From assembly GCA_035263845.1 (NCBI GenBank), contig DATFQY010000093.1, positions 1-64,000 on the forward strand: a DNA stretch of 64,000 nt, written 5' to 3'. This DNA comes from JAWOLE01 sp035263845. Its GTDB lineage: Bacteria > Acidobacteriota > Thermoanaerobaculia > UBA5066 > Gp7-AA6. The translations under genes were made by a program, and so were the position numbers. The notes under the pieces are model-generated. The model was not told where the DNA came from. It ran no database searches and worked only from the letters and a program-made list of their open reading frames with translations. Below, one piece after another: positions 57,285 through 64,000 of this stretch (the first letter of the stretch is position 1; every line of letters begins with the position of its first letter).

Positions 57285-59581
57285 TGCTGATGGGCCCGGC
57301 GCGGCCCCGTGAAATCGCGCTTGCCGCGCTCTTCTTCCTTTTCGCCACCGTCGTCCTGACCTGGCCGATCGCGCCCCACGTCTCCGACGGGCTGGCCGAT
57401 ATCTGGGACGCGAAGCTGAACGCGTGGATCCTCCACTGGGACTTTCATCAGGTCTTCCGCGATCCGCTTCACCTCTACGACGCGAATATCTTTTTTCCGG
57501 ACCGCTACGTGCTGGCTTTCTCGGAGAACCTGTTCGGGGCGTCGTTCTTCGCGTTTCCGCTCTACGCGTCCGGCGCCTCGACACTCGCCGCCTACAACGT
57601 CCTCTTCCTTCTCGGAATGTTTCTCTCCGGGATGGCGGCGTGGGCGCTCGCCCGTGAGATCACAGGAGACGCGGTCGCGGCGGCCGCGGCCGGCATCGTG
57701 TACGCCTTCTGTCCCTTCCGGCTGGCTCAGATTCCACACATCCAGCACCAGTGGGGGGCCTTCCTGGCGCTCACGCTCCTTTTCCTGCTTCGATACCTCG
57801 ATCGCGGGCGCGGGCGAGACCTCGCGCCCTTCGGCCTCTGCTTCGCCTGGAACGCCCTCTGCAACGTCCACTACGCGATCTTCTCGGGGCTGCTCATCGC
57901 GGTCGTCCTTGCTTACCAGGGCGTCGCGTCGGGATGGAAAGCATTCCGGCCGCGCCTGCTCGGAGTCGTGGCCGCCTGCGCGATCGCGGCGGCGGTGCTC
58001 GCTCCCTTCTTCGCGCCTTACGCGATCGCGTCGAAGCTCTACGGCGCGGAGCGCGGCTACGGGGAGATCGAGTTCTATTCGGGGACCTGGACGGCATTCC
58101 TCAATCCCGGACCGCAGAACAAGATGTATCCGTCGCTCGCGAAGAAGTTCGAGAAACCGGAAGGGGAGCTTTTCCCTGGCTTCGTGGCTATCGCCCTGGC
58201 GGTGGTGGCGCTCTCGAGACGTCGGAGAGACGGGGATGCGGACCCGTCGCCTCCGGTCTCACCACGGCGCCGGAGGCTGGCAAGCGTTCTCGACCTTCTG
58301 ATAGCCGCCGGTCTCCTTTTTTGGATCGTCGCTCTCACGGGGCGCACGCGGCTGGCCGGCATTTCGATACGAGATTCCGGAAGGATCGCGGCGGTCGTAA
58401 CCGTGCTCGTCGCAGTCCGGCTGGCGGCGGCGTTTCCGCGGTGGGCCGGGCGGGCGGACCTGGGAGACTTTCTTCGCCAGCTGCGCTTCGGGGCGACCGC
58501 CGGCCTCTTCCTTGCGATCGCGGCGCTCGGCGTCGTGGTCGCGCTCGGGACCCACACTCCCTACTATCGGGTGCTCGTCCAGTCTTTCGGCCCGGCGTTT
58601 CGCGCGATTCGTGCTCCCTCCCGCGGGGTCGTCCTGCTGGACCTCGCTCTGGGTGTTCTGGCGTCCCTGGCTCTGTCCGACTGGATTCGAACAAAGAGCC
58701 GCGCCGCGGGAACGGCGGTCGTGGCGGCCGCCATCGTCGTGATCGCCGCAGAGTACCGCGCCTTTCCGGTCGACGTGCAGGCGACCGACCCGGCGCCGCG
58801 GCCGGTCGATCGGTGGCTCGCGAAGGCGTCCATCGGCGGGGGAGTCGTCGAGTGGCCGCTCGGCAACTGGTTCGACCAGGACTACGAGTTCCGCTCGACG
58901 GCCCACTGGAAGCCGCTGGTGAACGGCTCTTCCGGGTACACGCCGAAGAGCTACGAGGAGCTCTCTGCGACCCTGGAGAAGAGACCGATCCCCGAGGCGG
59001 TGTGGGGGATGCTGGATCAGAAAAAGGCGAGCGTCCTCGTCTTTCATCCGGGGGTCGGAGATGGGGAGACGCCGGCGGCCTACTCGCGGGCGATCCGCGA
59101 CGCGGTGGCCGCGGGCCGGCTGCGGCCGGCGCTCTCGTTCGACCATGGGAAGCACCGGGATCTCGTCTTCGGCTTCGCCGCGCACCCGGAGGCCGCGCTC
59201 GAGGCGGATCCGGAGCCCGACGCGACGCGCCGCGCATTCGAGGGGCTTGACACCTCGGGAAAGCCGCCCTTCGGTTATCTCGACGTTCCGGGCGAAGGCG
59301 CAACGGTTGCCTCGAGGTCGCGGTCGTTCGGCTGGGCCCTGGACGATTCCGGCATCGGGGAAGTGCTTTTCGCCGTCGACGGCGGCGCTTCGAGCGGCGC
59401 GTCGCTCGGTGAGACGCACGCCGGCGTGGCGGAGGCCTATCCGGGCTATCCGGGTCTCGACAGACCGGGTTTCAGTTTCTCTCTTCCGGCGCTCGCTCCA
59501 GGCCCGCACGCGCTGGTCCTGACGCTCATCGGGCGCGACGGAAGCCGGGCGACGCTCGCGAGGAACTTCTTCGTGAAGTGA
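57284..59581 (+). CDS. large multi-spanning membrane protein, YfhO/GT-C-like
   Basis: 765 aa from ATG 57284. About eleven hydrophobic segments are visible in the first 500 residues, with long loops between (AALFFLFATVVLTWPIA; FFPDRYVLAFSENLFG; LLIAVVLAYQ). The N-terminal pattern, with DAKLNAWILHWDFHQVF and a first periplasmic loop, resembles GT-C-type lipid-linked sugar transferases or YfhO-like proteins. The C-terminal 250 residues form a soluble beta domain (RSRSFGWALDDSGIGEVLFAVDGG). The catalytic Asp pair typical of GT-C cannot be assigned with confidence. It follows a methyltransferase that may act in the same glycan pathway. Confidence 0.68.
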   Translation: MLMGPARPREIALAALFFLFATVVLTWPIAPHVSDGLADIWDAKLNAWILHWDFHQVFRDPLHLYDANIFFPDRYVLAFSENLFGASFFAFPLYASGASTLAAYNVLFLLGMFLSGMAAWALAREITGDAVAAAAAGIVYAFCPFRLAQIPHIQHQWGAFLALTLLFLLRYLDRGRGRDLAPFGLCFAWNALCNVHYAIFSGLLIAVVLAYQGVASGWKAFRPRLLGVVAACAIAAAVLAPFFAPYAIASKLYGAERGYGEIEFYSGTWTAFLNPGPQNKMYPSLAKKFEKPEGELFPGFVAIALAVVALSRRRRDGDADPSPPVSPRRRRLASVLDLLIAAGLLFWIVALTGRTRLAGISIRDSGRIAAVVTVLVAVRLAAAFPRWAGRADLGDFLRQLRFGATAGLFLAIAALGVVVALGTHTPYYRVLVQSFGPAFRAIRAPSRGVVLLDLALGVLASLALSDWIRTKSRAAGTAVVAAAIVVIAAEYRAFPVDVQATDPAPRPVDRWLAKASIGGGVVEWPLGNWFDQDYEFRSTAHWKPLVNGSSGYTPKSYEELSATLEKRPIPEAVWGMLDQKKASVLVFHPGVGDGETPAAYSRAIRDAVAAGRLRPALSFDHGKHRDLVFGFAAHPEAALEADPEPDATRRAFEGLDTSGKPPFGYLDVPGEGATVASRSRSFGWALDDSGIGEVLFAVDGGASSGASLGETHAGVAEAYPGYPGLDRPGFSFSLPALAPGPHALVLTLIGRDGSRATLARNFFVK

Positions 59582-59587
59582 TGCCCT

Positions 59588-59593
59588 TATAAT
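59588..59593 (+). promoter_or_regulatory. consensus -10 box before asnS
   Basis: TATAAT at 59588-59593, 11 nt before the asnS ATG (59605). The 5' leader would be only about 5 nt. No clear -35 at 17 nt. Confidence 0.5.
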
Positions 59594-59604
59594 CCTCGCC
59601 CTTT

Positions 59605-60900
59605 ATGGAAACGACGGAGATCTCCCGCATCGGGGAGAAGGCGGGCCGGTCCGCGACCGTTCGCGGCTGGCTATACAACCGGCGATCCTCCGGAAAGATC
59701 CAGTTCCTGATCGTCCGCGACGGGACAGGGTACCTCCAGGCCGTGGTCGCGAAGGCGGACGTGGATCCCGCCGTCTGGGAGGAGGCCGAAAAGGCGACCC
59801 AGGAAGCTTCGCTCGCCGTCACGGGAACGATCCGCGACGAGAAGCGGGCCCCCGGCGGCTACGAGATGAGCGCGTCGAAGGTCGAGATCCTCGGCAAGTC
59901 CGACGGCTACCCGATCTCGCCCAAGGAGCATGGCGTCGATTTCCTGATGTCCAACCGGCACCTCTGGATGCGCTCCTCCAGGCAGCACGCCGTCCTGCGC
60001 GTCCGCTCGGAGCTCGAGCAGGGGATCGCGGACTTCTTCTACGAGCGCGGCTACGTCCGTATCGACTCGCCGATCCTGACGCCGGCCGCCTGCGAGGGGA
60101 CCTCGACGCTCTTCGAGACGCAGTACACCGAGGCGGAGAAGGCGTACCTGTCGCAGTCCGGTCAGCTGTACCTGGAACCCGCGGCGGCCGCGTTCGGAAA
60201 GGTCTACTGCTTCGGGCCGACGTTCCGGGCGGAGAAGTCCAAGACGCGCCGCCACCTGCGCGAGTTCTGGATGGTCGAGCCGGAGGTGGCGTTCCTGGAG
60301 ATCGACGGCCTGATGGACCTCGCCGAAGAGTTCGTCTGCGTGCTGGCGGCGCGGGTGCTCGACCGCTGCAAGGAAGACCTGAAGCGCCTGGAGCGCGACA
60401 CCTCGAAGCTCGAGTCCATCCAGAGGCCGTTTCCGCGCTTCAACTACCGCGACGCCGTCGAGATCCTCCGCAAGAAGGGGTTCCAGGTCTCCTTCGGCGA
60501 CGACTTCGGCGGCGACGAGGAAACGGCGCTGGCCGCGGATTTCGACCGGCCGATCATGGTCACGCGCTATCCCGTCTCGATCAAGGCGTTCTACATGCAG
60601 CCGGACCCTCATGACTCCGAGGTCGTACTGGGCCTCGACATGCTCGCGCCCGAGGGCTACGGCGAGATCATCGGCGGCTCGCAGCGCATCCACGACCATG
60701 ACCTGCTCCTCTCGCGGATCCGGCAGCACAACCTGCCGCTCGAGGCTTTCCAGTGGTACCTCGATCTGCGCAAGTACGGCACCTTCCCCCACGCCGGCTT
60801 CGGAATGGGACTGGAGCGCTTCGTCGCCTGGATGTGCGGCGTCCCGCACCTGCGCGAGACGATCCCCTATCCCCGGATGCTGTACCGCATTTATCCGTAG
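59605..60900 (+). CDS. asnS: asparaginyl-tRNA synthetase
   Basis: 431 aa class II synthetase. The N-terminal OB fold (ATVRGWLYNRRSSGKIQFLIVRDGTG) binds the anticodon. Catalytic core: motif 1 region RVRSELEQGIADFFYERGYVRIDSPILT, AACEGTSTLFE, motif 2 FRAEKSKTRRHLREFWMVEPE, and motif 3 GFGMGLERFVAWM. The LEPAAAAFG loop favours Asn rather than Asp recognition. Length is typical. It is followed by vapBC, with a good promoter between (60903-60931). Confidence 0.94.
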   Translation: METTEISRIGEKAGRSATVRGWLYNRRSSGKIQFLIVRDGTGYLQAVVAKADVDPAVWEEAEKATQEASLAVTGTIRDEKRAPGGYEMSASKVEILGKSDGYPISPKEHGVDFLMSNRHLWMRSSRQHAVLRVRSELEQGIADFFYERGYVRIDSPILTPAACEGTSTLFETQYTEAEKAYLSQSGQLYLEPAAAAFGKVYCFGPTFRAEKSKTRRHLREFWMVEPEVAFLEIDGLMDLAEEFVCVLAARVLDRCKEDLKRLERDTSKLESIQRPFPRFNYRDAVEILRKKGFQVSFGDDFGGDEETALAADFDRPIMVTRYPVSIKAFYMQPDPHDSEVVLGLDMLAPEGYGEIIGGSQRIHDHDLLLSRIRQHNLPLEAFQWYLDLRKYGTFPHAGFGMGLERFVAWMCGVPHLRETIPYPRMLYRIYP

Positions 60901-60902
60901 TC

Positions 60903-60931
60903 TTTACTTCATACCTTTACTTCTTTACAAT
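60903..60931 (+). promoter_or_regulatory. predicted promoter of vapBC
   Basis: TTTACT (60903-60908), 17-nt spacer, TACAAT (60926-60931). The vapB ATG at 60938 is 6 nt after the -10, so the mRNA would be leaderless. The box lies between the asnS stop (60900) and vapB and would be the natural site of autoregulation by an AbrB-type antitoxin. Confidence 0.6.
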
Positions 60932-60937
60932 TGCTGT

Positions 60938-61231
60938 ATGAAGGGAACGATCTCCTCGAAGGGTCAGATCACAGTCCCGAAACGGGTCCGCGTGCGCTAT
61001 GACCTGAAGCCGGGCACGGAAATCGAATTCGAGCTTCGCGATGACGGCGCCCTGCTCCGAAAGAAGAGGGGAGAGAGGCGCTCCATCTGGGAGGCCATCG
61101 GGTCGCTCAGGGGGCGCTGGCGCTGGCCCACGGGAATTCCGCACACCGTGGACGCCTACATGGATTACGTCCGGGGAGGCTCGTACGAAGAACTGACTGG
61201 CGCCCGGAAGCGAAAGCGGCGAAAAGCGTGA
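60938..61231 (+). CDS. vapB: AbrB/MazE-type antitoxin (VapB)
   Basis: 97 aa. MKGTISSKGQITVPKRVRVRYDLKPGTEIEFEL is the swapped-hairpin AbrB DNA-binding domain. The C-terminal half (IWEAIGSLRGRWRWPTGIPHTVDAYMDY), with a Trp-rich patch, should bind the PIN toxin. The basic tail (ARKRKRRKA) is unusual in length. Overlaps vapC as GTGA. The promoter directly upstream makes autorepression likely. Confidence 0.87.
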   Translation: MKGTISSKGQITVPKRVRVRYDLKPGTEIEFELRDDGALLRKKRGERRSIWEAIGSLRGRWRWPTGIPHTVDAYMDYVRGGSYEELTGARKRKRRKA

Positions 61232-61638
61232 TCACCGCGGTCGATGCCAACATCCTGATCGACCTCGGCACGGAGGACGCCGGTCGCGCAAAGCTGGCAG
61301 CCCGAGCGCTCGACGACTGCGCCTCGGCAGGCCCGCTCGTCGTTTGCGACGTCGTTCTGGCCGAGTTTGCGCGCGGTTTCCCGACCGATCTCGATCCCGC
61401 GGGATGGGTTCGAGAGCTCGGGATCGATTTCGATCCGATTCGTCAGGAGACGGCCGTCGAGGCGGGAAGAATGCAGGCGCGCTACGAGAAGAGGTCACGC
61501 CGCTCCGTGAGGAGGCCAATCGCGGATCTTCTCGTGGGAGCTCACGCCCTGCGCCAGGCCGACCGCCTCCTGACTCGGGATCGTGGCTTCTACCGCGACT
61601 ACTTCAAAGGATTGGACCTCGTGGAGCCGACGGAATGA
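61228..61638 (+). CDS. vapC: PIN-domain toxin (VapC)
   Basis: 136 aa. The PIN acidic residues are placed as expected: Asp in AVDANILIDLG, Glu in VLAEFARGF, Asp in PIADLLVGAHAL, and Asp in LLTRDRGFYRDYF. VapC toxins are Mg-dependent endoribonucleases, typically cutting tRNA. GTG start overlaps vapB. Its TGA overlaps the rimO ATG, so toxin and rimO are translationally coupled. Confidence 0.9.
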   Translation: MITAVDANILIDLGTEDAGRAKLAARALDDCASAGPLVVCDVVLAEFARGFPTDLDPAGWVRELGIDFDPIRQETAVEAGRMQARYEKRSRRSVRRPIADLLVGAHALRQADRLLTRDRGFYRDYFKGLDLVEPTE

Positions 61639-62984
61639 GCAAGAGTCTTCCTTCCGTCGGGATCGTTTCGCTGGGGTGCCCCAAGAATCTGGTGGATACC
61701 GAGGTGATGCTGGGCCATCTGAAGAGGGCGGGGCACGAGATCGTGCCGGACTCCCGGGCTCGCGTCGTGATGGTGAACACCTGCGGGTTCATCGATCGGG
61801 CGAAAGAGGAGTCGGTCGAAGCGATCCTCGAGCAGGTCGAGAGGAAGAAGCGCGGCGAGATCGACCGGGTCATCGTCGCAGGATGCATGGTCCAGAAGTA
61901 CGGGCGGGAGCTCTCCGAGGAGATCCCGGAGGTGGACGCGTTCGTCGGGTTGGACGAGCTCGAGATGGCACCGGCCGCCGCGGCCGGGCTCCCGACGCTC
62001 CCGCGGTTCACCGAGAAGCCCCTCGCGACGCGCCTCTACGACGAGGCCGCTCCCCGGGTCCTCTCTCGGCGGCGCGGGTACGCGTACCTGAAGGTGGGCG
62101 AGGGGTGCGACAACCCCTGCACCTTCTGCACGATTCCGCAGATGCGCGGCCTTCAGAGGAGCCGCACGATCGAGTCCCTGCTGGCCGAGGCGAAGGCGCT
62201 CGAAGCGCAGGAGGTCTCCGAGCTCGTCCTGATCTCTCAGGACACGACCCGTTACGGCGAGGACCTCGGGATGAAGCGCAAGGGTCTCGCACTCCTCGTC
62301 GAAAGGCTTCTTTCCGAGACGTCGTTTCCCTGGATCCGTTTCCTCTACGCCTATCCCAAGACGCTCGACGACTCGGTTCTCGACCTGATGGCCCGCGAGC
62401 CCCGCTTCGTGCCGTACGTGGACATCCCGCTGCAGCACGTCTCCCGGCCGATCCTTTCGAAAATGAAACGCGGCGGTGACTCCGCTTCCTACCTCTCGAT
62501 GCTCGAGCGGATGCGAGAGAGGGTCCCCTCGATCGCGATCCGCACGACGTTCATCGTCGGCTTTCCGGGAGAGGGCGAGGAGGAGTTCCGGGAGCTCTGC
62601 GAGTTCGTCCGCGAGGCGGAGTTCGACAACCTGGGCGCCTTCACCTACTCGCCCGAGCCGGCCTCGGCCTCGGAGCCGCTGGGCGATCCGGTCGGCGCGG
62701 AGGAGAAGGAGAGGCGCAAGGACTTCCTCCTGTCGCTCCAGCAGCCGATCGCGCGGCGCAAGAACCGGGCGCTCGTCGGACGGGAGGTCGAAGCGATCGT
62801 CGAGGGACCGTGCGAGGAGACCGAGCATCTGCTCGAGGGCCGCCTGCGCTCCCAGGCGCCGGAGATCGACGGGCGTCTCCTGATCAACGACACGGCCGAT
62901 CGGGAGGTCTCTCCCGGCCAGATCGTCCGGGTCCACGTCACCGAAGCCCACGAGTACGACCTCGTCGGCTCGGTCGTCGAATGA
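61635..62984 (+). CDS. rimO: ribosomal protein S12 methylthiotransferase
   Basis: 449 aa. Adds a methylthio group to an Asp of ribosomal protein S12. The N-terminal cluster-binding Cys are in LGCPKNLVDTE, VNTCGFIDRAKEE and AGCMVQKY. The radical SAM motif CxxxCxxC is CDNPCTFCTIPQMRG. A C-terminal TRAM domain is visible (VGREVEAIVEG..GQIVRVHVTEAHEYDLVG). ATG overlaps vapC; the stop overlaps ribF. RimO separates from MiaB by YAYPKTLD and the CGFIDRAKEES phrase. Confidence 0.95.
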   Translation: MSKSLPSVGIVSLGCPKNLVDTEVMLGHLKRAGHEIVPDSRARVVMVNTCGFIDRAKEESVEAILEQVERKKRGEIDRVIVAGCMVQKYGRELSEEIPEVDAFVGLDELEMAPAAAAGLPTLPRFTEKPLATRLYDEAAPRVLSRRRGYAYLKVGEGCDNPCTFCTIPQMRGLQRSRTIESLLAEAKALEAQEVSELVLISQDTTRYGEDLGMKRKGLALLVERLLSETSFPWIRFLYAYPKTLDDSVLDLMAREPRFVPYVDIPLQHVSRPILSKMKRGGDSASYLSMLERMRERVPSIAIRTTFIVGFPGEGEEEFRELCEFVREAEFDNLGAFTYSPEPASASEPLGDPVGAEEKERRKDFLLSLQQPIARRKNRALVGREVEAIVEGPCEETEHLLEGRLRSQAPEIDGRLLINDTADREVSPGQIVRVHVTEAHEYDLVGSVVE

Positions 62985-63952
62985 CGCTGAGGGTCGTTCG
63001 AGACCCTCTCCGCGCCTCCGACCTGCCGCGAGGCGGAATCGTCACGATCGGCAACTTCGACGGAGTCCACCTCGGCCACCGGCGGATCCTCGAGGCCGTC
63101 GCGAATCGCGCCCGGGAGGCCGGCCGGCCCTCGGTCGCGATCACCTTCGAGCCGCACCCTCTGGCCGTTCTCCGCCCGGATCACGCCCCGCGGCGGATCC
63201 AGACGCTTCGCCAGAAGGAGGAAGCGATCGAGGCGCTCGGCATCGAGACGCTCCTCGTCATCCCGTTCACGCGCGACTTCTCGCTGACCGAGCCGGAGGA
63301 CTTCGTGCGCGGGTTGTTGTGCGAGAGCCTCGGCGCGTCGGAGCTGTACCTGGGAGCCCACTTCGCGTTCGGGCGCGGCAAGCGCGGCGACATCGCCCTC
63401 TTGAAGCGCATGGGCCCAGAGTGCGGCTTCACGGCCGAAGGAGTCGAGGAGGTCTTCGCCGCCGGGGAGCCGATCTCTTCGACACGGATCCGCAACGCCC
63501 TGGAGCGCGGCGACGTCGTCGACGCCAACGCGATGCTCGGGCGCGAGTACGAGCTCGACGGCATCGTGTCCAAGGGGGAGAGGGTCGGCCACAAGATCGG
63601 CTACCCGACGATCAACCTGGCCCCGGAGAACGAGTTCCACCCCGCGCTGGGCGTCTACGTGACGCGGATCGAGATCCCCTCCTTCGGCAGGAAGTTCGGC
63701 GGAGTGACGAACATCGGCCGACGGCCGACGCTCTACGAGGACTTCCGGACCGTGATCGAGACCTACGTCTTCGATTTCGCGGCCAATGTCTACGGAGAAA
63801 AGGTCCGCCTCTTCTTCCTCGAGCGCCTTCGCGAGGAACGCAAGTTCCCGTCCCTCGAAGCCTTGACCGAACAGATCGGCCGCGACATCGAGGAAGCCCG
63901 CGCGTACCTAGCTAGGCCGTCCTCCGAAAAGCCCGGCGGTACCCGGCGATAA
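62981..63952 (+). CDS. ribF: bifunctional riboflavin kinase / FAD synthetase
   Basis: 323 aa. The N-terminal adenylyltransferase half has VTIGNFDGVHLGHRRIL (the HxGH-type site), FEPHPLAVL and EPISSTRIRNALERGDV. The C-terminal flavokinase half has GYPTINLAPENEFHPALGVYV and GVTNIGRRPT. It converts riboflavin to FMN and FAD. The ATG overlaps the rimO stop. The 3' end overlaps a short minus-strand reading frame by about 41 bases. Confidence 0.95.
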   Translation: MTLRVVRDPLRASDLPRGGIVTIGNFDGVHLGHRRILEAVANRAREAGRPSVAITFEPHPLAVLRPDHAPRRIQTLRQKEEAIEALGIETLLVIPFTRDFSLTEPEDFVRGLLCESLGASELYLGAHFAFGRGKRGDIALLKRMGPECGFTAEGVEEVFAAGEPISSTRIRNALERGDVVDANAMLGREYELDGIVSKGERVGHKIGYPTINLAPENEFHPALGVYVTRIEIPSFGRKFGGVTNIGRRPTLYEDFRTVIETYVFDFAANVYGEKVRLFFLERLREERKFPSLEALTEQIGRDIEEARAYLARPSSEKPGGTRR

Positions 63953-64000
63953 CGAGGAGCGCGAGGCCGAAGGTCCCGACGATCGTGGCGCCGGTCGGCA
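63912..64000 (-). CDS. C-terminal fragment of a membrane protein (possibly metal ABC permease)
   Basis: The last 28 residues of a minus-strand gene running in from beyond the window. The translation PTGATIVGTFGLALLVIAGYRR ends in TAG, with one hydrophobic helix and a basic tail. PTGATIV resembles the start of the last helix in ZnuB/MntB-type permeases, but the fragment is too short for a firm call. It overlaps the 3' end of ribF. Confidence 0.4.
   Translation of the reverse strand, partial: PTGATIVGTFGLALLVIAGYRRAFRRTA

Noticed and set aside
1..64000. tRNA, rRNA, insertion sequences, prophage or integrase genes.
   Set aside because: None recognised by eye on either strand; the low-GC island has no transposase or integrase and no flanking direct repeats that I could see.

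Overview
The window is GC-rich bacterial chromosome from one coherent genome, apart from a lower-GC island at about 41.2-45.4 kb. No rRNA or tRNA gene is visible, so taxonomy is inferred. FecR/DUF6600-type, PATAN (DUF4388), BNR-repeat and TPR proteins, a HisZ-dependent histidine pathway and very tight gene packing suggest Acidobacteriota, perhaps the Thermoanaerobaculia/Holophagae side. This is inference, not proof.

Layout. 1-1098 is the end of a secreted BNR-repeat protein. 1095-9207 is a minus-strand chain, read from a small membrane protein through a ThiE/TenI-like enzyme, a cyclic-nucleotide-gated MscS channel, acpS, ileS, lspA and lgt to an RluA-type pseudouridine synthase. 9302-11458 is a FecR/DUF6600 envelope protein with its own terminator. 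11647-14413 is def-cysS-hisK. 14410-14600 is a compact regulatory region: a promoter, an 18-codon leader peptide rich in His and Trp, and nested hairpins ending in a terminator. Directly behind it, 14597-30092 is an 18-cistron aroDE-his-trp superoperon (aroDE, hisZ, G, D, C, B, H, A, F, IE, then trpE, G, D, C, F, B, A), almost every junction a 4-nt stop/start overlap. 30119-34396 holds two related helical-repeat proteins around a RodZ-like protein, a J-domain/TPR protein and a PP2C phosphatase. 34495-41204 has a secreted unknown, a LOG-family protein, a Nudix hydrolase, a nuclease-helicase fusion and a DacB-type peptidase.

The island at 41.2-45.4 kb carries two copies of an unusual two-gene unit: a short sigma-70-region-2-like protein without region 4, overlapping a TPR protein. 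Beyond it are a SpoIIE/RsbU-type phosphatase, a TPR protein fused to a Lon-type protease domain without an ATPase, Hsp20 with an Asn-Pro-Phe repeat protein, and a LuxR-type two-component pair whose two genes both seem to use non-standard start codons. The last part has a nucleotide-sugar epimerase, an alkyladenine glycosylase, a PATAN protein, a glutaryl-CoA-dehydrogenase-like enzyme, a methyltransferase, a large membrane protein, asnS, a vapBC module coupled to rimO, and ribF.

The best candidate for a new regulatory system is the 14.4 kb leader. It places His and Trp codons (plus one Phe) ahead of five mutually exclusive RNA segments controlling both the histidine and aromatic/tryptophan pathways. 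The best candidate for a new protein system is the duplicated sigma-like/TPR unit. Several lead genes have a -10 box only 6-12 nt before the start codon, which suggests frequent leaderless mRNAs.
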